A stretch of DNA of 64,000 nucleotides, taken from Dama dama. Taxonomy: Eukaryota > Chordata > Mammalia > Artiodactyla > Cervidae. Made by a program: the position numbers and the translations under genes. How positions within the stretch are numbered: the first letter of the stretch is position 1; every line of letters begins with the position of its first letter. Below, piece by piece: positions 46,511-58,629 of this stretch. Below the pieces are notes generated by a model that did no database searches, had not been told where the DNA came from, and was given only the letters and a program-made list of their open reading frames with translations. The stretch covers positions 70,866,001 to 70,930,000 of the forward strand of contig NC_083701.1 in NCBI RefSeq assembly GCF_033118175.1. Reading direction: 5' to 3'.

Positions 46511-46560
46511 TACCAAACTACCACCACCACATATGAATTTGGGGGGAAACCGAGTCTAAA

Positions 46561-48779
46561 CAACCACCACCACCAGTTCAACCTACAGCAAAATGGGAAG
46601 GCCATGCATTTTGAGACGCGCAGCCTAAAGCAACTACTAGTTTACAACACTGAGCTCTTCGGCAGCAACCTGTTTACTCAGCTATTATATGCTAAATATT
46701 TTATAATAATAAAAACATGGAATGAAAATCAACTTGAAGTTTGAGTTTAAGAGGTTTCTGTAGTCTAAAATAATATTTTAACTGAACTTCTACACAGTTT
46801 TCTTTAAAGAAGAACTGCAGATATTCAATTAATTTCCATAATATGCCTTCTACGATTGCTAAAATGGGCACAGTGCTCTATGATTATAAAGTCCTTATAT
46901 ATTATTACTATTTTAAAGCCTCAGTTCATTAAGATAAGAAAAAAGCTATTACCATCATCAATTCTATGCTAGAGGTAAAGAAAATAGGGTCCAAGATATT
47001 TGAAGTGGAGCAAATAATGCAATAGTGATGAAATGATCAATAAATTCTTTCAATGTAATTAACTTTTTACATTTTTGAAGGTAGCATAATAATTCATACC
47101 AAAACCAACTATTTAGTTTCTTGAAATTTATCCTGGATGACAATAGAAGAGTATGAAACAATTTGTAAAACTTAGAAACAATGTGTATATAAGTTATAAG
47201 ATGTTAGTTAAATACATTAATGTGTAACTATTAAATAGAGTGAGATCTCTACTGATTGATAACGGAAAGGGTCTCATGACATACAGGAAGGAAAAAGTCA
47301 AAATAAAAGTCAAAAGCAAATATAATAATACTTCTTTTACATTTTTTTAAATGTTCAATGTCTTTGTCTCTCCATCTATCTTGAAAATGTAGAAAATTAT
47401 TTGGATATTGCAAATTTAATAGTACCTACATCTGAGTGGTAGCCTTTTGGATAATTATTTTTTTATCTTTCATCAGCATGTTCATGTTAACAGAAAAATA
47501 ATGTTATTTTACCTTTTTTAATTAAAACATTTCTGGAGAAATTTTGAACAAATTGTAGATGATGATAAGTGTTATCTGCCATGCAGGGATGTCCTGAGAA
47601 TAGGACATTTCTTACTGGAAATTACTTTTGAATTATTTTTCATATTTAGACTATATAAAATATATATATATGTCTGCTTTTTTTTCACTTTCAGTAGAAC
47701 ATTTTTAACTGCTGCATATTTTCCCATCACATAAGACAACTGTCAAAATCACCACTTTTCAGCCTCTAACTTGTTACTTTCTAAGTAATATTGGACACCA
47801 CTGAGTATCCCTTCTGTCCACACTTCTACTCAAACATAAATAAACCTGCTCTTGTCCCTCTGTACAACACAAAACCAAAAGCAATGTGCCCTCCCCACCT
47901 AGCTTCCCTATTGCCTTGTTTAACCTGCTTAATGATAACAGTTATCACCATCTGGAATACATATATACAGTTTCTTCAGCATCGTGTATCTCCTCCCCTG
48001 GCCTCCGTGACACACCCTCTCCTGCTTTTTCGCCTTTGCTGTTTCTCTATCACTCACTAAAATTTGCTGGATCCCTTTGGGCTCTGGCCCAAGCACATCT
48101 ATCACTCTCTACACTTTCTGCCAATTTCATTTCCCATGGCTGCAATTACTACATCTACGTGCCAACTGAACCTTTCTTCCAAGTGCCAGGGTCAGACGTA
48201 TATATACAGCTTACCGGTTGACTTCACTTGGATTGTCCCACAGGTACTTCAGACTTAACGTACTTAAAGTCCTCTAAATTTTTCTCCAGATTTTTTGGTT
48301 TTTGTTCTTTTTTGAAAAAGTTTACATATTTTCAGGATTTTTTAAGAACTCACTAAATGGCATCACTCTATATCTCAGAAGACCCCACCTATTTTTGTTC
48401 CTACATTCATGTCTGATCCCATCGACCCCCAACCCCAGACCTTAGCAATTTTGGTCTTTTTTTCTGTTTCTTCTTGCCACAGAAGTTTTTCTCAAGGTAC
48501 TTTTATGAATTGGGAAAAATACTCACAAATCTTGTAAAGCTGGTCTTTTATTCAGGTAAAAATTCACATGTTTCACCTTGTCAAAGGTGCCTCAAAACTT
48601 ACATGGCGCCCCTGCCATCAAGCATATAGCAGCTCCCTCAAGACACTGCCGATCGCCTTACCTGCTGAATCACTGGCACAGCCCTGCTTCCTCTCTGATA
48701 GCATCTTCTTTTAACCTTTTATCTTTCTAAAGCTTTATCTATTGAGGTATAACTGACATACAGTAAATTATAACAAATC
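46561..48779. other. intergenic, no gene seen
   Basis: AT-rich with weak MIR-like traces near 46850-47000 and a TA run at 47661-47673. Pyrimidine-rich frames at 47791-48258 show no protein family. TCTATTGAGGTATAACTGAC at 48735 resembles an old L1 end. Confidence 0.4.
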
Positions 48780-48841
48780 AACCAATAAATAACACCACTG
48801 TCCTCAGTTACTTACATCAAAACCCTGGGTATCCCTCTTGC

Positions 48842-49796
48842 ACTTTCGGTGGGAATGTAAATTGATACAGCCACTAAGGAAGGCAAGATGGAGATTCCTT
48901 TAAAAACTAAGAATAAAACTATCATATGACCCAACAATCCCACTACTGGGCATATGCCCTGAGAAAACCATAATTGAAAGAGACACATGTACCCCAGTGT
49001 TCATTGCAGCAATATTGCAATAGATGGGACGTGAAAGCAACCTAGATATTCACTGACAGATGAATGGATGAAGAAGCTGCGTACATGGATATGATGGAAT
49101 ACTTCTCAGCTATAAAAAGGAATACATCTGAGTCAGTGCTAATGAGGTGGATGAACCTAGAGCCTATTATACAGAGTGAAGTAGGTCAGAAAGAGAAAAG
49201 CTAATATTGTATATTAACCCATATATGAAGAATCTAGAAAGGTACCACTGGTGAACCTATTGTCAGGGCAGTAATGGACATGCAGACATAGAGAACAGAC
49301 TTACGGACATGGGGGGAGAAGGGGGAAGGAGAGGGTGGGACAAATGGAGAGAGTAGCGTGGAAGCATATACACTGCGTGTGTCCGTGAAGAACTTCAGCC
49401 GAGTCTGAGTCTGCGACCCTACGGACTGTAGCCCGCCAGGTTCCTCTGTCCGTGGGATTCTGTTGCCAAGAATACTGGAGTGGGTTGTCATGCCCTTCTC
49501 CAGGGGATCTTCCCGGCCCAAGGATCAAACCCACATTTCTTAAGTCTTCTGCATTTACCACTAGTGCCACCTGGGACACCCAACATATACACTACCGTAT
49601 GTAAAATAGACGGCCAATGGGAACACAAACTGGGGCTCTGGGACAGCCTAGAGGGGTGGGATGGGGTGGGAGGCGGGAGGGAGCTTCAAGAGGGAGGGGA
49701 CATATGTATACCTATGGCTGATTCCTGTTGATGCATGGCAGAAAGCAACACAATATTGTAAAGCAATTATCCTTCCGTTAAAAATAAATACATTAA
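48842..49796 (+). mobile_element. L1 3' end inserted in L2, holding a SINE
   Basis: It starts CACTTTCGGTGGGAATGTAA in the ORF2 C-terminus and runs through the 3' UTR (GAGCTTCAAGAGGGAGGGGA) to GTTAAAAATAAATACATT. The target-site duplication AAAACCCTGGGTATCCCTCTTG (48820-) versus AAAAATCCTGGGTATCATTC (49798-) has a few mismatches. A Bov-tA lies at 49383-49581. Confidence 0.88.
49383..49581 (-). mobile_element. Bov-tA SINE inside the L1
   Basis: Reverse Bov-tA from GAGTCTGCGACCCTACGG to ACTAGTGCCACCTGGGACAC. CATATACACT on both sides (49368 and 49584) is the target-site duplication. Confidence 0.9.
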
Positions 49797-50867
49797 GAAA
49801 AATCCTGGGTATCATTCTTGACTACTTTACTTACAACAAATCACTAAGTCCTACCTTTTAATTATATCTTATATCAATCCACTTTCTTCACCATTCACTG
49901 GCACCTGTCTAAGTCTGAGCCTTAATCATTTCTCACCTGTACTACAAAAACATGCCTCTCTCATGTTCATTCTTTAAAACACAATAGGAACGATCTTTAA
50001 AAATTCAAGCCGAATTTAAGAGTTCCGACCCTTTAGTTTCTCAAGCAGTGTATAGCTTTTAGTATACATCTCAGGGCCATCACCAGTCTCATCCGTGCCA
50101 CACTCTGTTACAATCTGATTAAGCCATCTGGAATTTGGTATTTTAAACTACCATGCTTTTTTCCCAGGAACAGATACCTTTGGAAACAGTGATTTCTCAA
50201 CACTGCAAATATAGATCTGTTATCACTCTCTGACCACTCTATCTAAAGTAATTCACAATCCTCTACATTCATTCTCTATTGCAAGTGCCTTATTCTTCTT
50301 CTTTGTAGTATTTTTGTCTTCTCTGCATCCTACACCTGGACATACTTCCATGAAGCCGGACTAACTAGATCTGTCTTCTTCACATGTGTGTTCTCATTAT
50401 CTGGTATGGTGCCTAGTATACAGAAGCCCTTCAGTAAACATTTTAATAAATCAAACCTGAACTGATAATCACTAAGCAATAGTAAAGGCAGATAAAAGAG
50501 CACTTAAGGTTTCTTTTATCTTTGAATTCAACAGTTATAGAAATATCTTCTTAGATTTTACCTTCACTATTTCTCAGCCGTGATTATAAGATGAAAGATC
50601 AGATCTTGTCTCTTCGATGAGCTTTTACCCAATGGCAAATAATAATGCCAGTAAATAAAAAGAAACACCTTAAAGAACTTTCTCTTTTGGTCTTTTAACT
50701 TTCTAAGACTTCTTCTGATTTATATTCTATTTTACTTCGTTCAAATATTTTAAGTTACAATGTTTCAAAATCTCACATTTTTCGTTTCTCACCCGTTTCC
50801 AAATCCTTTTTGCTAAATTACTTTTCTTCTCCTTTCATGAAATTTTTTCTTTAACCTATCATTAAAA

Positions 50868-52685
50868 AAAAATCCCTCCGTGGATCACAGCCTTGTGGTG
50901 GCAAAAGGACCTGCATAACTCAGTGAAGCTGTGGGCCATGCCATGCAGCACAACCCAAGATGTGCTAGTCATAGTGAAGAGTTCTGACAAAATATGGTCC
51001 ACTGGAGGAGGGAATGGCAACCCACTCCAGGATTCTTGCCAAAAGAACCCCATGAACAGTAGGAAAAGGCAAAAAGTTATGGCACCAGAAGATAAGCCTC
51101 ACACATCACAGGGGTCCAATATGATACTGGGGAAGAGTAGAGGGCAATTACTAAGTGCTCCAGAAAGAAAGAATCTGGTGGGTCTAAGCAGAAATCACGC
51201 TCAGTTGTGGATGTGTCTGGTGATGAAAATAAAGTCTGATGCTGTAAGGAACAACATTGCATAGGAACCGGGAACGTTAGGTCCATGAATCAAGGAAAAC
51301 TGGACGTGGTCAAGCAGGAGATGGCAAATCAGTGAACTAAAATGGATGGAAATGGGCAAATTGATTTAGATGGCCATTGTATCTGCTAATGTGGGCAAGA
51401 ATCCCTTAGAAGAAACAAAGAAGCCCTCGTAGTCAACAAGAGTCCAAAATGCAGTACTTGGATGCAGTCTCAAAAATGACAGAATGATCTGTTTGTTTCC
51501 AAGGCAAACCATTAAACACCACAGTAATCCAAGTCTATGCCCCAACTACTAATGCCAAACAAAGCTGAAGCTGATTGATTCTATGAAGACCTAAAAGAAC
51601 TTCTAGAACTGACACCAAAAAAAGATGTCAATTTCTCCATAAGGGATTGGAATGCAAAAATAGAAAGTCAAGAGATACCTGGAGTAACAGGCAAGTTTGG
51701 CCTTGGAGTATCAAATGAAGCAGGGCAAAGGTTAACAGAGTTTTTTTCAGGAGAATACACTGGTCATAGCAAACACCCTCTTCCAACAACATAAGAGATG
51801 ACTCTACACATGGGCATCACCAACTGGTCAGTGCTAAAATCAGATTGATTATATATTATGCAGCTGAAAATGGAGAATCTCTATACAGCCAGCAAAAATA
51901 AGACCTGGATCTGACTGCGGCTCAGATCATGAACTCCTTATCGCAAACTTCAGGCTTAAATTGAAGAAAGAAGGGAAAACCACTAGGCCATTCAGGTAGG
52001 TAGGTTTAGCCACTCAGTCGTGCCCTACTCTTTGCGACCCCATGGACTGTAGCCTGCCACTCTCTTCTGTCCATGGGATTCTCCAGGCGAGAATACTGGG
52101 GTGGGCTGCCATGCCCTCCTCCAGGGGGATCTTCCCTACGCAGGAACGGAAGCCAGGTCTCCTGCACTGCACTGAGCCACCAGAGAAGACCTGGGCCATT
52201 CAGGCATGAACTAAATCGAATCCATTACTCTACAGCGGAGGTGATGACTAGATTCAAGGAAATAGACCAGTAGACACAGTGCCTGAAGAACTATGGGCAG
52301 AGGTTTGTAATGTGGTGCAGGAGGCAGCGGCCAAAATCATCCCACAGAAAATGAAATGCAAGAAGACAAAGTGGGTGTGTGAGAAGGCTTCACAAATAGC
52401 TGAGAAAAGAAGAGAAGTGAAAGGCAAGGGAGAAAGGGAAAGATGCATCCAACCGAATGCAGAGTTCCAGAGACTAGCAAGGAAAGAGAAGTAGGCCTTC
52501 TTAAATGAACATTGCAGGGAAATTGAGGAAAACAATAGAATAGGAAAGACTAGAGATCAGAGATCTCATCAAGAAAATTGGAGATATCGACAGAACATTT
52601 ATGCAAGGATGGCACAATAAAGGACAGAAATGGTAAGGAACTAATGGAAGCAGAAGACATTAAGAAAAGCTGTCAGGAATACATA
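50868..52685 (+). mobile_element. BovB LINE, 5' portion, split by a SINE
   Basis: It starts near CCCTCCGTGGATCACAGCCT. It includes decayed ORF2 endonuclease sequence (VIQVYAPTTNAKQS-like near 51526, ISIRDWNAKI-like near 51635), then resumes at 52205 after a Bov-tA. It ends at GTCAGGAATACATAGAAAAG, where a Bov-A2 follows. Many stops are present. The RT half is absent here. The preceding 50461-50867 is unassigned. Confidence 0.88.
51997..52193 (-). mobile_element. Bov-tA SINE inside BovB
   Basis: Reverse Bov-tA with a perfect 11-base target-site duplication GGCCATTCAGG at 51986-51996 and 52194-52204. It contains GCGACCCCATGGACTGTAGC and CAGGCGAGAATACTGGGGTG. Confidence 0.94.
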
Positions 52686-53000
52686 GAAAAGTGAAAGTCA
52701 CTCAGTTGTGTCTGACTCTGTGACCCCATGGACTGTATAGTTCATAGAATTCTCCAGGCCAAAATACTGGAGTGGGTAGCCCTTCCTTTCTCCAGGGGAT
52801 CTTCCCAACCCAGGAATGAACCCAGGTCTCCCACATTGCAAGCGGATTCTTTACCAGCTGAGCCACAAGGAAAGTCCAAGAACACTGGATTGGGTAGCTT
52901 ATCCCTTCTCCAGTGGATCTTCCCAACTCAGGAATCGAACCAGGGTCTCCTGCATTACAGGCAAATTCTTTACCAAATGAGCTATCAGGGATGCCCTAAA
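52686..53000 (-). mobile_element. Bov-A2 SINE (dimer)
   Basis: Reverse orientation: GTGAAAGTCACTCAGTTGTG, GACCCCATGGACTG, then two A monomers each ending in AGCCACAAGGAAAGTCC or AGCTATCAGGGATGCCC. Confidence 0.9.
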
Positions 53001-53004
53001 GGTG

Positions 53005-53430
53005 AGACCAGAGTGTATAAAACTCCCAGAGGAAAATACAGGCAGAACACTCTGGCATAAACTGCAATCATATCTTTTTTTACCCATCTCCCAGAATAAC
53101 AGAAATAAAAACAAAAAATAAACAAATGAGGCCTAATTAAACTCAAAGTCTTTTGCAAAGCAAAGGAAATCACAAGCAAAATGAAAAAACAACCAAAAGA
53201 CAGGGATAAAATATTCTCCAAAATTTACAAACAGTTCATGGGGCTTAATATTATCAAAACAAACAATCCAATAAAAAAATAACAGAAGACAACAAAATTC
53301 TGTGAAGTGATTATCCTTCAATAAAAAATAAATAAATAATGGCCAAAGGTCTAAACTGACATTTCTCCAAAAAAGACATACAGATGGCTTAGAGAAACAT
53401 GAAAAGATGTTCAACATCACTAATTATTCA
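53005..53430 (+). mobile_element. L1 ORF2 fragment
   Basis: CTCCCAGAGGAAAATACAGG, ATAAACAAATGAGGCCTAAT, GACATTTCTCCAAAAAAGAC and CATGAAAAGATGTTCAACAT follow the ORF2 C-terminal order. A short L1 3'-tail-like piece (GTGATTATCCTTCAATAAAA, 53307-53340) sits inside it. Confidence 0.8.
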
Positions 53431-53936
53431 GTTCAGTCACTCAGTCGTGTCCGACTCTTTGAGATCCCATGAACCGCAACACACCAGGCCTCCCTGTCCA
53501 TCACCAACTCCCGGAGTCCACCCAAACCCATGTCCATCGAGTCAGTGATGCCATCCAACCATCTCATCCTCTGTTGTCCCCTTCTCCTCCTGCCCCCAAT
53601 CTTTCCCAGCATCAGGGTCTTTTCCAATCAGTTAGCCCTTCGCATCAGGTGGCCAAAGTATTGGGGTTTCAGCTTCAACATCAGTCCTTCCAATGAACAC
53701 CCAGGACTGATCTCCTTTAGGATGGACTGGCTGGATCTCCTTGCAGTCCAAGGGACTCTCAAGAGTCTTCTCCAACACCACAGTTCAAAAGCATCAATTC
53801 TTCAGCAGTCAGCTTTCTGTATAGTCCAACTCTCACATCCATACATGACCACTGGAAAAACCATAGCCTTGACTAGACGGACCTTTGTTGGCAAAGTAAT
53901 GTCTCTGCTTTTTAATATGCTATCTAGATTTTGGTA
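53431..53936 (-). mobile_element. BovB LINE 3' end
   Basis: Reverse, from TTCAGTTCAGTCACTCAGTC to TTTTTAATATGCTATCTAGA. A 135-codon plus-strand frame over it is a shadow of the antisense. A second minus frame keeps GGRRRRGQQRMRWLDGITD of the RT C-terminus. Confidence 0.92.
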
Positions 53937-55534
53937 ACTTGAATTGCTAGGGTTATCCTAAACTAAGTGATGGAAGATTATTGAATAGCTAGGTCATTTC
54001 CAAATATAACAAGACCCTGAAACATTAATTACTGAACAATAACTTTCTCTTACAGAGAAACCAAAGTGACTTTGGACTATTAATGATTATGTTTAGTGCC
54101 ATTCTGAGACATTCTCTATAAGAAACCAAATGTTTTTTTAGAAATTATCAGTGGTATTTATGTTGATCAATCTATGGAATGTTAGTTTAAAGGACTGTTC
54201 ATGGTTGCTGAAGAAAAGTAGAATGTGTGTTTTAGTAAAGGTATGAAGAATGGAATTGCATTTTGTTAAGGGAAAAGGAAATGAGTTTGACACGGATGTC
54301 TGTTTCTGAATGGAAAAACAAAGTTATGAATACAGAAAGTGATAAAAATGTTTGTGGGCAGTTGACCCTAATAAAAGAGTTTTGTGCATGGTCAGGATTG
54401 ACTAAGCTTAAAATAAATTTCATTGAGTAAATGAATTTAAAAGTAAGCTGGTGCAAAACTTGAATTTGGCTTTTCTGTCCGTGAAGAGGACAAGCTTTCT
54501 TCAGATGTTGAACTGTATTCAATAATAAATTTTATGTTTCATTACCTCTTAAATGATCTGTTATGTATATGCCTTTGAAATCTTTTATTGTTATTTTGGC
54601 TAGGCAATAAATACTATTTCACAATGACCTGTGATCCTATCTGACTGAGTGTTATAAACCCTTTTTGATATTTATTGACAAAACTTCCTAAATCAAATTC
54701 TAATGAAGCCCTTTTAACCTCTAGCTAACTTGGCATGCCTGAAAGGGCCCCTGAAACATCTGAAAGAGAGATATTAAACTGATTAGGTTCATTTAGTATG
54801 TTTAATTGCACAGGAAGGAATTGTAAAATGAGTTAATAAATCTCAGGTTACATTAAATGGTAAATGTCACTAGTATAGATATCCTAGAACAATATGGAGT
54901 TCTTAAAATTCTGATATATGCTGGTAAAAAATGTTATCAGTCATAATTATAGTTACTATCTTAAAGTGTTGTCACTACAGTAATCAAGTTTCTTTGTCAA
55001 CTGCATTATAATCAGATTTTAAACACGCTTTAAGAGTTTTGTCATTATATACAGTTATTGTTTTATTCTGATTCCTTTGCAAAAATGCTTCCTCTCAAGA
55101 AGATTTATAGAAAGGACTTTTACATAGATACAAGTTTCTAACTTTCAGACCATAATGCTGACCTGGGTAAGAAATTAAAGGAAACTAACGCAAAACTTGA
55201 TGGCTTCACAAAAGGTTAACAAAAGGACTGAATGAACTGGTGAATAGGTTTATAACTTTTATGGTTTCCATCTGAAAAATTACTGATTTGAATCTGTGTT
55301 TTCCAGGTGTAAGGAAAACCTTCTCTTCAAACTAATTAAGATTTAGAGTAATTTGGTAAAGAACTGAGAAGACATCAGAAGTAGACAGCTTACCCAAGAT
55401 GCTGGACCTCACTCATATGATCATTTACAATGTTTCCCTGACTTCTTGGATCTTTACATATGAATCAAAAGTTTTCTATCATGAACATGACCCTATGCTA
55501 ATTTTTAAAAAATCTATCCAATTGTTAAAAAGTT
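53937..55534. other. unassigned, possible decayed retroviral-like sequence
   Basis: AT-rich, with stops in all frames. It lies upstream of an LTR-like end at 57222 and could be decayed internal sequence, but no gag, pol or env motif was recognised. Confidence 0.3.
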
Positions 55535-55845
55535 AAAGTGAAATTCACTCAGTCATATCCAACTCTTTGCAACCCCATGGACTATACAGTCCATGAAATT
55601 CTCCAGGCCAGACTACTACAGTGGGTAGCCTTTCCCTTCTCCAGGGGATCTTCTCAACCCAGGGATCAAACCCAGGTCTCCCTCATTGCAGGTGGATTCT
55701 TTACCAGCTAAGCCACCAGGGAAGCCCAAGAATACTGGAGTGGGCAGTCTATCCCTTCTCCAGGGGATCTTCCTGACCCAGGAATTGAACCAGGGTCTTC
55801 AGCATTGAAGGTGGATTCTTAACCAACCGAGCCATCAGGGAAGCC
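55535..55845 (-). mobile_element. Bov-A2 SINE (dimer)
   Basis: AAGTGAAATTCACTCAGTCA, CAACCCCATGGACTATACAG, then two A monomers ending AGCCACCAGGGAAGCCC and GCCATCAGGGAAGCC. Confidence 0.92.
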
Positions 55846-56699
55846 AGTCGTTGAGTTTCTAGCCAGTTACCTGTGTCAAGTGTTTCTAAATTACCTTGGC
55901 GCTTCACTCAACTCCAAGGCTCTAATTAGAAGACAGCCTTTAGGAAATTTATTTAGAAGAAAGTTCAGTTCTGTTTAGGCTTCTCTTGATATTAGTAGAT
56001 AGGATCCTCTCACCTGGCCAATTAATAATGCCTGTTCTGACCATGGCCAGAAATATGAATTTTCTTCCAAAGTTACTCAAGCTCAATCAGAACAATAAGC
56101 AAAAATTCAGCCAAGGAATAAAACCTCCAACCATCATGGGATTGATTGATGTGGTTAACGCCTGACTATGGTCATTTACATTTTAAGGTCCCTCTCCTTT
56201 ATCTTGGGAACAATTAAATTATACTAAAGATAATCAGCCTAGTAACACTAGGAAATTGGGCTGGGACTGCCAATGTATAATTTCCCTAAAAAAATAAAAA
56301 ATAAAGACTGGTACAGAATAGACTAACTCAGACAACCTAAGGATATACTGGGCTCCACCTAATGGAAGTTCCTGGCATAATTCTCATTTATGACTTTAAT
56401 AATATGGCTAGCTCTGTTACTGGTATTTACTTGTTTTACAAGATTGTTGTTTCTTGCAATTACCAAATATCTAACTGAGCCTCCAAGAAAAATAATGATG
56501 ACTATGTACAGCTTGGTATGTGATCAATGATTATAGTCGTGCAACTCTAGATATGGGAAGATGCAATATGAGGGAACATCTCCCTGTTCTATAGCTAGAA
56601 GATAGGTGTCCAGAGATCTTTGACTATTAAGACTTAGTCCAGTAGTGGCCTATCAGAAAAATCTTCACCAGACCTAGGAAAGAGCCTTCCTAGCCCCAT

Positions 56700-57222
56700 G
56701 GGAGGAAATGGTCATGAAATGCTTCCCAAAGTATGGTCGAATTTGTGAACACGAGGGGGCCCTGTCAATGACAAACGGTCACTTGCCAAGGGCATTTGCC
56801 ATCTACCTCTGAGGGAAACTGACTCCTATGCTGCTACAGCTGATGACCTTCCATACACCCTGAAGGGAATTCGGGGTGGATAACAGGAATGAGGCACTTT
56901 GTGCTCCAGGAAAACTAGTGGAATGGTTAGATATTTTCAGGATCTGACGTTACAAGCCCAATCCTTGCATTGTCTCACATCTAGAAAAGCACTAAATGCC
57001 TTCATGGTGACTTCAGCTCCACGTGACTAGCAGAAAATCTTTTGTAAAATAAGTGCTTGATTGCATGAACCTCCCCTTCCCCAAAATCACATATATTGAC
57101 CTTCCCTCCTACGTCTTCGGAGCAGTTCATCAGAGCTCTCTGAGGTGCTGTCTCCTGGGCTGCAGTCCTCATTTTGCCCCAAATAAAGCTTTTCATAAAT
57201 CTTACGTTGTGCATCTTTTTAA
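56700..57222 (+). mobile_element. endogenous retrovirus LTR, 3' part recognised
   Basis: The R-U5 pattern is clear: CGGAGCAGTTCATCAGAGCT, CTGTCTCCTGGGCTGCAGTC, poly(A) signal CCCCAAATAAAGC, then ACGTTGTGCATCTTTTT. This is the common bovine BTLTR1-like LTR end. The left edge is uncertain. 55846-56699 shows no readable gene; it may be internal or flanking sequence. Confidence 0.55.
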
Positions 57223-57369
57223 AGAGTAAACAGAGGCTCCAGAGTAGTCTGGCTCCCCCCAAAAAGAATGAAGCACAAGTGGCTCACCCCAAAATGATAC
57301 ACAGAAAAACACAAACAACAACTAAGCTATGGTCACAAAAACAAAAAATCAAAGGGGGTATAATCTCAA

Positions 57370-57880
57370 ATTCCACTTCTATTCCCAGACGGAGGCCTCC
57401 GAACACATAGGCCCAGCTCGCGAACAAGCATGGACCAAGTTGCCCACTTCTCACAAAGGAAGCAGCCCGAATGGAGTGGAGGGAATTCCCAACCTGAGCA
57501 AACTGGAGCAAGTCACTCCCAGAGACACGAAACGTGGCCTGCAGATCCAGCCTTCTCCGGCTCCAGACAGCCTCACGCCACGGGTGGCTGGTGCCCGCTG
57601 GGGATAGTCCCTCTGAGATCCCTGGAGCAAAACGGGTTCCAGCAGCTGCAGGGGGCTCAGGGAAGGGCCTGTCCCCGGCCAAGGTCGACCTGCCACAGGC
57701 ACAGAACCAGACTTTCACTCGTTCACCGGAACTGTTCTCGTGAGTTCATGTGTTCAAGTTTTGTTTTTTTTTTAACCTCATCACCGTTTATTAAGTTGTG
57801 AACTGTCGCGATCACTGCTGAAATCTGAGACTCGCTCATCCCGATCCTCCGTTCGCTCCGCTTCCCCTTGAAAAGGAAGG
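57370..57880. other. GC- and CpG-rich segment, unassigned
   Basis: CpG-bearing sequence (CAGCTCGCGAAC, CACGAAACGTGG, AACTGTCGCGATC, CCGTTCGCTCCGC) stands out in AT-rich surroundings. Frames of 144 and 123 codons cross it on opposite strands, with no recognised protein. It may be LTR-derived or a small CpG island. A G-rich run (57926-57972) and a CA run (58003-58014) follow. Confidence 0.35.
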
Positions 57881-58014
57881 CTGGAGCAGGACCACCCCAA
57901 ACACCAGAGGGTGGACGGGAGACATGGGGGGGTGCGGGGGATGCAGGGAGGTGAGGGGTGGGGGAGGGCAGGGGACCAGCGTGCAATGTTAGGCTCCTGG
58001 GGACACACACACAC

Positions 58015-58450
58015 TCCCACACATTCCCTGATGCACAGTGAGGCCAAACAAACCCAAACGTCAGTCTGGAGCAGAAAAAGGTTTAATGCAGGGCCAACCA
58101 AGGAGACTGGTGGGTCACACCCTAAAAAGCCCTGAGCTCCCCAAAGGGTTTTGGCAAAACACTTTTAAATGCCAGGTGGTGGTGGGGTCACAGGGTTTGT
58201 GATCAGCTGATCAGCTCATGCCCAATTCCCTGACTGGCTGATGGTGAGGGAACAGCATGGTGGGGTTAACTTTATTAGTCCTTAGGCTCCAGGAGGCCCA
58301 GGGCTATGTGCTCCTGGACAGCGAGTAGTTACCAGTTTCCATTTGGTGGGGGGATTTCACTTCTGCAGAACAACTCAGGAACTGTGCAGCCAATACTGTT
58401 ACCTAGGTGCTTCAGAGAAAAGCTAAAGCAGAGGATGGTGGGGAAGGTCC
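58015..58450 (-). mobile_element. LTR-like fragment
   Basis: On the minus strand GGCCCTGCATTAAACCTTTT resembles an LTR poly(A) signal region, followed by TTTGGGTTTGTTTGGCCTCA. It is likely an old ERV LTR; the family is not certain. Confidence 0.4.
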
Positions 58451-58629
58451 CACAGGGTCCAGCTCAGTTACACAGCTGGCTTCTGAAGCCATGGGAGAAG
58501 TAGGTTTCTTATCATAAAATGTGTTTTTACATGAATCAACTGCTTCTATGGTCTCAAATAGGTTTCTCTATGAAATGTGTGTATGTGTGCCTCCAAGGGC
58601 TAGAAGGATTTTTACAAAGCAGCTTTACT

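Larger units (their letters stand above)
44044..46560 (+). repeat. ancient interspersed repeat, split three times
   Basis: Three pieces of one old mammalian repeat survive: 44044-44305 (GGGCTGCCATAACAAAATAC, AGGTCAAGATGCCAACAGAT), 46316-46388 (AGGTTCCACCCTTATGACCT) and 46511-46560 (ACATATGAATTTGGGGGGAA). Their order matches the usual repeat. The gaps are filled by SINEs, a BovB and an L1. The family was not named with certainty. Confidence 0.6.
48780..50460 (+). repeat. L2 LINE split by an L1
   Basis: Both sides read as L2: CCCTGGGTATC before the L1, then ATCATTCTTGACTACTTTAC, TCACTAAGTCCTACC, CATTCTTTAAAACACAATAG and the 3' end GGTGCCTAGTATACAGAAGC and TCAGTAAACATTTTAATAAA. It is old and strongly diverged. 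Confidence 0.7.

Noticed and set aside
50868..53936. BovB 5' part (plus) and BovB 3' part (minus) as one twin-primed element
   Set aside because: The order is wrong for twin priming, since the two halves point at each other with the 5' end outermost. Both sides are better explained as separate insertions.
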